From: DATFKA01 sp042095835 | GTDB taxonomy: Bacteria > Bacteroidota > Bacteroidia > Chitinophagales > Saprospiraceae | DNA length: 6,587 nt | Direction: 5' to 3' | NCBI GenBank assembly: GCA_042095835.1 | Contig: JBELML010000206.1 | Span: 1-6,587, forward strand | Part shown: one piece after another, positions 1-5,841 of the stretch | Layout: the number at the start of each line of letters is the position of its first letter | Position numbering within the stretch: position 1 is the first letter of the stretch | The notes under the pieces: generated by a model | Told to the model about the DNA's origin: nothing | The model's input: only the letters and a program-made list of their open reading frames with translations | Database searches by the model: none | Translations under genes and position numbers: made by a program

Positions 1-14
1 CCTAATTTCTTCAC

Positions 15-39
15 AAGTTGACTATTTTTGTGTCAACTT
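15..39. repeat. 8-bp perfect inverted repeat (hairpin or operator)
   Basis: The arms AAGTTGAC (15-22) and GTCAACTT (32-39) are perfect reverse complements separated by 9 bp. The spacer contains TATTTTTG (23-30), which fits the Bacteroidota -7 promoter consensus TAnnTTTG. No good -33 TTTG element is visible because the window begins too close. The repeat could be an operator overlapping a promoter. It could also be a weak terminator hairpin of a gene left of the window, although no T-run follows the right arm. Confidence 0.5.
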
Positions 40-51
40 ATTCCAGGAGTA

Positions 52-169
52 GACCGGGAGACTGGGGGACTTGGGGACTGGGGAGACCTTGAGACAGGGA
101 GACAGGGAGACAGGGAGACTGGGAGAGGGGGAGATTTGTGACTTGGGGACTTTGTGACCGGGTGTCTTG
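52..169 (+). repeat. Degenerate 8-bp G-rich tandem repeat (about 15 units)
   Basis: A GAC core recurs with 8-bp phasing. Copies start at 52, 60, 68, 76, 85, 93, 101, 109, 117, then 140, 148 and 156. Decayed units (GAG, GAT, GTC) sit at 125, 133 and 164. The best-preserved stretch is GAGACAGG repeated around 91-114, and most units end in a run of three to five G. The shifts of 9 and 7 bp at 76-85 and 133-140 point to single-base insertion and deletion. The array is purine-rich on the + strand. It encodes nothing plausible, and the divergence between units argues against very recent expansion. Confidence 0.8.
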
Positions 170-242
170 TCGGGAAATAGGTCTACATTAATTATCTTTA
201 AGTTGAAGCCGATGCTGATCAAGTGGCTTGAGGGATCATTAA

Positions 243-303
243 CACATAGCACATAGCACATGACACATGACACATAGCACATGACACATGACACATAGCA
301 CAT
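243..303 (+). repeat. Heptanucleotide tandem repeat CACATAG/CACATGA (9 copies of CACAT)
   Basis: CACAT occurs at 243, 250, 257, 264, 271, 278, 285, 292 and 299, an exact 7-bp period without a slip. The two variable bases alternate between AG and GA in the order AG, AG, GA, GA, AG, GA, GA, AG. This gives a hint of a 21-bp higher-order unit. The array resembles in form the short tandemly repeated repetitive sequences known from filamentous cyanobacteria, but I make no homology claim. It ends 19 bp before the ATG of the Nramp-like gene, so it occupies the place of that gene's leader or promoter. Confidence 0.9.
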
Positions 304-322
304 CATTATATAACCACATTCC

Positions 323-1591
323 ATGACCAACTGGAAAACCTTATTCAAAACCATCGGACCAGGCTTACTCTTTGCTAGCTCGGCGATTGGTACCTCTCAT
401 TTAGTGTTGTCTACCAGAGCGGGTGCACATCATGGGATGGTCTTTTTCTGGATTATTTTGTTGGCCTTAGTGCTGAAGTACCCTTTCTATGAGTTTGGGC
501 CGCGCTATGCCAATGCGACCGGTTATAGTTTGCTCAAAGGCTATCGAGATCAGGGGAGATGGGCAGTGGTTTTATTTTTGCTATTTATCTTTGTAAGTAT
601 GTTTGCCGTCACTGGAGCGATTGGTGCGGTGAGTGCGGGACTGTTGAGTACCATGTTTGGTTTTGGTGGAATACCAGTGCCCATTTTAGCGGGATTGATC
701 ATTTTGATTACGGGTTTGCTACTATTGTTTGGTGGCTTTAAAGGATTAGATCGACTGATCAAATTGATATGCTTGGTATTGCTGGTGACCGTTGTGATTG
801 CTTTTGTTGCAGTACTTGTAAAAGGTCCAGTAACACCTGTTCAAGATTTTCAAGCACCTGTCCTACTAGAAGGAGCTGGTTTGACCTTGTTGATCAGCCT
901 ACTTGGTTGGATGCCCTCAGGAATGGAGGCTTCGGCGATGCACAGTATTTGGTCGATTGAAAAAGCCCAAACGGAGAACTACCGACCTACTTTACAGCAG
1001 ATCCGCTTTGATTTTAATTTGGGTTATCTATTTACTACGATTTTGGCCCTGATGTTTTTGATCATTGGCGCTTTTACAGTCTATGGTAGTGGACAATTAT
1101 TGGAGGGGAATGCCACCCAGTTTTCTAATCAATTGCTGAACGTCTTCACCTCCAATTTAGGGCAATGGTCTTATCCTGTACTCGCCATTGCTGCCTTTGG
1201 AACCATTTACGGGACATTAATCGCAGTCATGGATGCCTTCCCAAGGACCTTTGTGAGAGGGTGGCGGGTTTTGAAATTTAGGACGGTTGAGGACAATGCT
1301 GAACAGCAGCAGTTCTTGCAGTATTTCTATAGAATAGCGGTGATTGCAGTTGGGATTGGTGGCTTTTTATTATTCTACCTATCGGCCGCCAGTATGATCA
1401 AAGTATTAGAATGGGCGACTAGTTTTTCCTTTTTGATAGCACCCTTTATTGGCTTTTTAAACCTGCGTGCTATCCAGAGTCAAGCGGTACCAACTAGCCA
1501 TCGGCCGCCAAGTTGGATGATTATTTTGGCTTATTTAGGCTTGCTAGCTATGTCAGGTTTTGCAATCTTCTATTTGGTATCGATTGGATAA
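323..1591 (+). CDS. Nramp-family (SLC11-like) membrane transporter, atypical subgroup without the DPGN motif
   Basis: The 422-residue hydrophobic protein has about eleven predicted membrane segments and the usual length of bacterial Nramp/MntH proteins, which import divalent metals across the inner membrane with protons. TM1 (residues 11-35) begins with the conserved GPG and ends in the family's AGA. The central DPGN is replaced by G-T-S-H (23-26), so the metal-ligand Asp and Asn become Gly and His in my alignment by eye. TM6 (about 185-210) keeps the Met-Pro of the family's MPH motif as M197-P198, followed by Ser-Gly instead of His-Asn. The family fold is well supported, but the substrate is not: Mn/Fe transport should not be assumed. 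The ATG at 323 is the only reasonable start, because an in-frame stop lies at 311-313. No Shine-Dalgarno sequence is visible. The gene stands alone on its strand, and its stop lies 4 bp from the stop of the converging methyltransferase gene. Confidence 0.88.
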   Translation: MTNWKTLFKTIGPGLLFASSAIGTSHLVLSTRAGAHHGMVFFWIILLALVLKYPFYEFGPRYANATGYSLLKGYRDQGRWAVVLFLLFIFVSMFAVTGAIGAVSAGLLSTMFGFGGIPVPILAGLIILITGLLLLFGGFKGLDRLIKLICLVLLVTVVIAFVAVLVKGPVTPVQDFQAPVLLEGAGLTLLISLLGWMPSGMEASAMHSIWSIEKAQTENYRPTLQQIRFDFNLGYLFTTILALMFLIIGAFTVYGSGQLLEGNATQFSNQLLNVFTSNLGQWSYPVLAIAAFGTIYGTLIAVMDAFPRTFVRGWRVLKFRTVEDNAEQQQFLQYFYRIAVIAVGIGGFLLFYLSAASMIKVLEWATSFSFLIAPFIGFLNLRAIQSQAVPTSHRPPSWMIILAYLGLLAMSGFAIFYLVSIG

Positions 1592-1613
1592 GGGACTAAG
1601 CATTCATATCCAA
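1584..1613. repeat. 7-bp inverted repeat spanning two convergent stop codons
   Basis: TTGGATA (1584-1590) and TATCCAA (1607-1613) are perfect reverse complements around a 16-bp spacer that contains the 4-bp gap between the two convergent genes. The last codons and stop of both genes lie within or beside the structure. It could act as a weak bidirectional transcription stop, but there is no T-run on either strand. A chance occurrence is possible. Confidence 0.3.
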
Positions 1614-3155
1614 CTTGTCGAGATGCTGGAAACGCTCGAAATTTGGATAGCTTGCTTTCCCATTTGCGATGGTCTGGTAAAAAAGCTTATCCTGCCTCAA
1701 TTGATAGTAGCATAAAGCTTGATTGTAGTAGACATCAGGTTTCGTACCAAAGTGATCTACAGAATGCTGAAAGTAGATCAAAGCCTCCTGGTAATAAGCG
1801 AGGTCATAAAGAATACCTCCAATTTCATAAGCGAGGTCATGCGCTTCATTAATGTTGAAATACATATCCCAGATACGCTCCAGGGTTTGGCCCAATCGCT
1901 CTCGTTCCTGAAAGGTGATACTTTGGTAGACCTGTTTTAAACGCGGCAGGAGTTTGATGAAAAAGGTCGAATCATAAGCACTTAAACGATACAGGGCGAT
2001 GAGTTCTACCAGCTTTATTCTAGATACATTAAAATAGCTCAATTGCTTGAGGGTATTAAAATCATCTGGCCCAAAGAGGTCTACCGACTCTTGATAGGCG
2101 GCTGCTAATTTTTGGTAAGAATCGCCTTCTTCTAAGAAGAGTAGGCAGCCAATTTCTAAATGAAAATTGGAAAATGCCGGAAAGAGTACTTTGCCACCTT
2201 GCTTGGTACAAAAGGCACCCAGCGCATGATAATTGACCCACAGGGAGAAACTACCGTGCGTGATAAATTCAGGTTCTTTTTTAGCCTCCAATTTCGCTAG
2301 TTCATGGAACCCCTTGTCCATCGTCAATAAGACAAGACCACTTTTAGAAAGGGACTTGATATGGGCCAGGCATTGCATGGCCTTTTTAGGGAAAAATAAA
2401 TAAGTCTGATCGAAAATACCTCTATAGTCTTCTAATATCTCATTGAGGATTGGATCCTCATCGATCGGCTGATCTGTAATGGTATTGAAGTAAGTGAACT
2501 CTAGATTGTCGATGAGCTTTTCTGTATCTAAGCCCTTTGGGTTTTCCCTGGAATCGATAGCGACTGCGGAGGAGGATATCTCCTGATTTTGAAGATAAAA
2601 TAATTCATTCGGCAGAGAGTCGAAAAAGTAATTACCAATGGCTACAATTGGTTGCTTGAGCTGTTGTGGGCTTAGGGTGCGCTGAGCATTTCTCAACTGG
2701 ATCTCCTCACTAATCGGACCATCGAAAAAAGCAAAGTCTAAAACGCCTTTTTCAAGATAGCTTTGGAGTTGCGGATGCTTTTGGAAAAAGGATAAATTGG
2801 CCTCGACAATATCACTAAGGATATAACAAAAAGGGGGCAGCACCTCTTGAGCTTGGGCAATACGTAGCTCCAAATGTTTTAAAATATGAAACGCCAAGCG
2901 ACCGTGGCCAGCTCCTAACTCCAAGATATAAACGACCTCCTCTAGATTGCCTTTTTGGGCGATATCTTGGAGCAAACCAAAGATTAACTCGGCATAGGTT
3001 TTACCTACGCGGGAGTTGCTGGTCATTTGATGCGGTACTACGCCTTCTGACCAGGCACTGATGCCTCGCTCATGATAAAAATCGCGATTGAGCTGCCAAA
3101 TTTTACTTTCAGAAAAGGGAGTGAACGCCTCGATTTCGTAGTGCTCTGACATCAT
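1596..3155 (-). CDS. MidA/NDUFAF7-like SAM-dependent methyltransferase with C-terminal TPR region
   Basis: The 519-residue, probably cytoplasmic protein has a class I methyltransferase core. The glycine-rich SAM-binding motif I is ILELGAGHGRLA (78-89 approximately). An acidic SDIVEAN strand follows at about 114-120. The segment GNYFFDSLPNELF (174-186) closely resembles the 'NEFFDALP' signature of the MidA/NDUFAF7 family (COG1565), and THGSFSLWVNYHAL (299-312) sits where that family has its 'AHVDF' segment. NDUFAF7 methylates an arginine of mitochondrial complex I, but no substrate can be deduced here. Residues about 440-505 form one or two TPR-like helix pairs (around ILYDLAYYQEALIYF and YYNQALCYYQL), suggesting protein binding. 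The stretch 345-440 is helical and unassigned. The start is one of two adjacent Met codons (3153-3155 or 3150-3152), and no Shine-Dalgarno sequence separates them. The gene lies 156 bp downstream of the TonB-dependent receptor gene on the same strand, with no clear promoter or terminator between. Confidence 0.75.
   Translation of the reverse strand: MMSEHYEIEAFTPFSESKIWQLNRDFYHERGISAWSEGVVPHQMTSNSRVGKTYAELIFGLLQDIAQKGNLEEVVYILELGAGHGRLAFHILKHLELRIAQAQEVLPPFCYILSDIVEANLSFFQKHPQLQSYLEKGVLDFAFFDGPISEEIQLRNAQRTLSPQQLKQPIVAIGNYFFDSLPNELFYLQNQEISSSAVAIDSRENPKGLDTEKLIDNLEFTYFNTITDQPIDEDPILNEILEDYRGIFDQTYLFFPKKAMQCLAHIKSLSKSGLVLLTMDKGFHELAKLEAKKEPEFITHGSFSLWVNYHALGAFCTKQGGKVLFPAFSNFHLEIGCLLFLEEGDSYQKLAAAYQESVDLFGPDDFNTLKQLSYFNVSRIKLVELIALYRLSAYDSTFFIKLLPRLKQVYQSITFQERERLGQTLERIWDMYFNINEAHDLAYEIGGILYDLAYYQEALIYFQHSVDHFGTKPDVYYNQALCYYQLRQDKLFYQTIANGKASYPNFERFQHLDKLDMNA
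1794..1840. repeat. 14-bp direct repeat inside the methyltransferase gene
   Basis: ATAAGCGAGGTCAT occurs identically at 1794-1807 and 1827-1840, 33 bp apart and therefore in the same frame. On the coding strand it specifies the two D-L-A-Y segments at residues 440-443 and 451-454, at the start of the TPR-like tail. It may be a small duplication within the helical repeat. Confidence 0.7.
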
Positions 3156-3311
3156 CGTAGTAGCTTTTAAGGTGGTAAATCATCATTTTACACCTGAAGC
3201 TTACTATCACGAACGGAGTCCTTGCGTAGAAACCAACGAATTTAAAATGGAAACTCAATGTACATTAAATTTAGGAGACCTATTTTTCCTGCGCTATATA
3301 AGTGATATGCA

Positions 3312-5633
3312 CTAAAAATCAATCGAATATTTCAAAACTGGTATGATACCATTTTGCGTATTAAATTCTCGGATGACTTGCTGAGATCGGAAATTAATAT
3401 CAAAGTCAGGCTCCAATTGATTGAGGCGATTGGTGACATTTTGCACATTAAAACTCAAGCGCTGAGTGGTATTACGTACATTGAAGGTATAATTGATTCC
3501 AATGTCGATCCTGAAATAACTGGGTACCTGCTCCTGGAAAGGCCTTGGTGAGTAGACCAGATCTCCAGTCGCTAAGGTCGCAGACTCATCGAGCCCAGTA
3601 TAGCGCTGGCCACCCAGGAAAGTAGTTTTGAAATTTAGACCAAGGGTGTTTTGTTTGTTCCTACCGATCAAGAAATCTTTCCCAATTAAAAAGTTGAAGA
3701 TATAGTTGTTGTTGAAACGTGTATTGAAGTAGTCCTGACCATTTATACTGTACTGAGATTGGAAAACAGAAAGGGTACTCAGATAATAGAAGTTGTTGTG
3801 CAGGAATCGCTCCAGCGTAAACTCTACTCCATAATTTCGTCCAAAGCCGTCATTATTGATTTGGTTGACATCAAAGAATGCAAAAATATTGGAGGCATTG
3901 ATCGAGGTGAAATTCGTACTAGCGTCTGCCAATACATCATAGAGATACTGGTAGTAAGCCTCTACCTTCAATCGGGTATGGCTGTTGATATTCCAATCGT
4001 GACCAAGGACTACATGAGCAGCTTTGGTCAATCCCAGATTGGAAGTAGACGTCATGAAATCATTGTTTTCGGAGGCCAGGGCATAGGCATATAAATTCTC
4101 CGCTCGGCTATGTAGTCCGCCTGCGATACTGAGCGCACTTTTAGGACTATACTGCCAGCGCAAACCCAGGCGAGGTTCAAGCGCATGTTGCTCCGTAAAT
4201 TGATAATACATATAGTGTAGACCGGTGTTTAAGCTTAAGTTTTCTTTTAGACGCCATTTCCATTGGAGGTAGGATTGTATTTGGTTGGTCTGCCGATCAA
4301 AATTATCGATGACCTCGGTTTGGCCATCAGCGGTCTCATCGTTTTTGACTTTACTTCGGAGTCTACTCCAGATCAGTCCTATTTGAGCAGTATTTCTAGC
4401 ATTGAATTTATGATTCAATAGGCTTGATATCCGATAGGAAGGATTATTGTTGGTCTCTCTACCACTCTCCTGGAAGTTGGCACCACTTTCTTGGTAGGAG
4501 TAGGTGGAGTTTTGGTCACTATAGTTGATGTTGGTTTTTAGGTAGCTTTTTTGAGAAAGAAAATAAGTGTGCTTTAAACCGATTAGCCCCAAATTCGCGC
4601 GTTCGGTTTCTGTGTAAACGGAGCTTCCCTCATCGTCTTTAAACTCGTAGACATTCGTACCGCCGAGACCATAAATGCTGAAGATGCCCCATTTTTTGCT
4701 TGGTAAATGGACATTAAAACTGAGGTCTTGATACACCGGCAAGAGATCTCCTGCAATACGCACACCTAAGCTATTGAGTATACCCAAGGTTGAATAGCGA
4801 TAATTGAATAAAAAAGAAGAGCCATTCGCTTTTTGAATGGGCCCTTCTGAGCTGAGCTCTGCACCCAAAAATCCCATAGAAAAGCGATTCTCAAATCGCT
4901 CATTATTTCCTTTTCGATAATTGAGATCAAAGACACCTGATAAGGCATTGCCATATTCACCAGGGAAGGCACCAGAGTAAAAATCTGAGTTGGCTAAAAC
5001 ATTCGAACTCAACATACTCACTGCTCCTCCCGAGCTACCCAAAGTCGCAAAGTGATTGGGATTAGGGATTTCCATACCTTCTAATCGCCATAGCAATCCT
5101 CTGGGAGAGTTGCCTCGTACTACAATTTCGTTCTCTAGATCATCACCATTGGAGGCGACACCTGCAAAGTTGAGGGCCTGGCGGGCGGGGTCTCCAATAG
5201 AAGCGGCGTAGCGATTGGCTTCGTCCATACTCAGGGTACGAGCACTGATGGTAGCAAATTCATTAATAGCCTCACTTTTATTGGCCTTGGCGCTTATAAC
5301 CACTTCTTCGATAGCCGCAAAGCTTTCTTGTAGGTTGATGTTGAGCACCACTTCCTTTCCTGAAGTGACTTCAATATTGGAGAGCAGGCTTGTTTCATAG
5401 CCAACCGATTGGATGAAGAAGTTATGCTTGCCAAGAGGCACATTTTCTAATCTGAAATTTCCGTTTTCATCTCCTACCGCCCCAAGGTTTAGTAGGCTAT
5501 CCATCAATTGGATGGTAGCAAAAGGGATAGGCGTACGGGAATCTTGGTCGATGATAGTCCCTCTTACGGTTTGTTGGCCGATCAGAAAAGCAGGGAACAA
5601 AAAGATCAGTATAAAAATAGGAAGTCGGTTCAT
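3312..5633 (-). CDS. TonB-dependent outer-membrane receptor with N-terminal carboxypeptidase-regulatory-like domain
   Basis: The 773-residue protein is complete. Residues 1-19 form a signal peptide (MNR, then a hydrophobic core ending FLIG) with probable cleavage before Q20. Residues about 21-103 form a CarboxypepD_reg-like beta-sandwich (VRGTIIDQDSRTPIPFATI, then GDENGNFRLENVPLG and SVGYE). A TonB-box-like EEVVISA lies at 109-115. The plug domain spans about 127-240, with VVRGNSPRG, the LEGMEIPNPNHF segment, and GAFPGEYGNALSGVFDL. The remainder is a beta-barrel with alternating aromatic strands and a terminal Phe, as expected for outer-membrane insertion. Such receptors take up large or scarce substrates (siderophores, cobalamin, glycans, peptides) using TonB-ExbBD energy, or have structural roles. 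The substrate cannot be named. It is shorter than typical SusC proteins, and no SusD lipoprotein gene adjoins it. The start follows a C/A-rich leader of CACC repeats without a Shine-Dalgarno sequence. The gene is divergent from the small secreted-protein gene. Confidence 0.92.
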   Translation of the reverse strand: MNRLPIFILIFLFPAFLIGQQTVRGTIIDQDSRTPIPFATIQLMDSLLNLGAVGDENGNFRLENVPLGKHNFFIQSVGYETSLLSNIEVTSGKEVVLNINLQESFAAIEEVVISAKANKSEAINEFATISARTLSMDEANRYAASIGDPARQALNFAGVASNGDDLENEIVVRGNSPRGLLWRLEGMEIPNPNHFATLGSSGGAVSMLSSNVLANSDFYSGAFPGEYGNALSGVFDLNYRKGNNERFENRFSMGFLGAELSSEGPIQKANGSSFLFNYRYSTLGILNSLGVRIAGDLLPVYQDLSFNVHLPSKKWGIFSIYGLGGTNVYEFKDDEGSSVYTETERANLGLIGLKHTYFLSQKSYLKTNINYSDQNSTYSYQESGANFQESGRETNNNPSYRISSLLNHKFNARNTAQIGLIWSRLRSKVKNDETADGQTEVIDNFDRQTNQIQSYLQWKWRLKENLSLNTGLHYMYYQFTEQHALEPRLGLRWQYSPKSALSIAGGLHSRAENLYAYALASENNDFMTSTSNLGLTKAAHVVLGHDWNINSHTRLKVEAYYQYLYDVLADASTNFTSINASNIFAFFDVNQINNDGFGRNYGVEFTLERFLHNNFYYLSTLSVFQSQYSINGQDYFNTRFNNNYIFNFLIGKDFLIGRNKQNTLGLNFKTTFLGGQRYTGLDESATLATGDLVYSPRPFQEQVPSYFRIDIGINYTFNVRNTTQRLSFNVQNVTNRLNQLEPDFDINFRSQQVIREFNTQNGIIPVLKYSIDF

Positions 5634-5747
5634 TGTCTGGTGGTGTGGTGGTGGTGAAAAGTAAGCCCTTTATCGGCATCTACGCTTATAAGACAAGACC
5701 ACATTGGATGACCCCTATGTCAGTACCCAAAAATCTCTGGAATAGTT

Positions 5748-5782
5748 TTTGAAAAAAAATAAAAAAGAGGGTCATACTTTTT
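5748..5782 (+). promoter_or_regulatory. Candidate Bacteroidota-type promoter for the small secreted-protein gene
   Basis: TTTG at 5748-5751 could be a -33 element and TACTTTTT at 5775-5782 matches the -7 consensus TAnnTTTG except for the last base. The 23-bp spacer is slightly long. Initiation would fall near 5790, giving a leader of about 50 nt that starts just before the inverted repeat at 5798. The elements lie in an A/T-rich region where such matches arise easily. Confidence 0.27.
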
Positions 5783-5797
5783 TTGCCCCTGACACAT

Positions 5798-5841
5798 ATG
5801 ATCGAACAACATTATTATTCAATTTTAAATTTTCGATCATG
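5798..5841 (+). promoter_or_regulatory. Inverted repeat that would pair the start codon of the secreted-protein gene
   Basis: ATGATCGAA (5798-5806) and TTCGATCAT (5832-5840) are perfect 9-bp reverse complements with a 25-nt AT-rich spacer. In RNA a U-G pair (5797 with 5841) extends this to ten pairs, so all three bases of the AUG at 5839-5841 lie in the stem. As RNA it could restrict translation initiation until melted or bound. As DNA it could be a palindromic operator. The sequence itself is certain; the function is inferred. Confidence 0.5.

Larger units (their letters stand above)
1..322. other. Gene-free, repeat-rich region upstream of the Nramp-like gene
   Basis: No credible coding sequence was found on either strand. 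The stretch consists of a short inverted repeat (15-39), a G-rich 8-bp tandem repeat (52-169), about 70 bp of ordinary AT-rich sequence (170-242) and a 7-bp tandem repeat (243-303). A long open frame on the reverse strand exists only because the repeats contain no stop codons. Its product would be low-complexity Ser/Pro/Leu and Cys/Val/Met/Tyr repeats, so I do not call it a gene. In the ordinary part, TATCTTTA at 193-200 is one base off the Bacteroidota -7 consensus TAnnTTTG, with TTG at 167-169 lying 23 bp upstream. That is a weak promoter candidate for the downstream gene and no more. Confidence 0.7.

Noticed and set aside
243..303. CRISPR array
   Set aside because: The repeat unit is only 7 bp with no unique spacers, and there are no cas genes.
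170..322. Metal-sensing riboswitch (for example the Mn aptamer) or MntR-type operator before the Nramp-like gene
   Set aside because: I could not find the paired stems of a known aptamer or a convincing metalloregulator palindrome; the sequence is mostly simple repeat.
22..354. Reverse-strand open frame of 110 codons over the repeats
   Set aside because: It is open only because the 7- and 8-bp repeats lack stop codons. Its translation is low-complexity repeats, and it overlaps the start of the well-supported transporter gene.
559..960. Short forward open frames inside the transporter gene
   Set aside because: They are in another frame of a strongly supported membrane protein and encode no recognisable product.
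3759..4094. 111-codon forward open frame opposite the receptor gene
   Set aside because: It is antisense to the beta-barrel coding sequence, lacks a promoter or known motif, and is best explained as a shadow of that gene's codon pattern.
5708..5775. Distant 7-bp inverted repeat ATGACCC/GGGTCAT in the divergent intergenic region
   Set aside because: The arms are 54 bp apart with no supporting structure, so chance is the simplest explanation.
5749..5838. N-terminal extension of the small exported protein from a TTG codon
   Set aside because: It would add 30 residues, many of them charged, ahead of a clear signal peptide that begins at the ATG at 5839, and it would run through the likely promoter.
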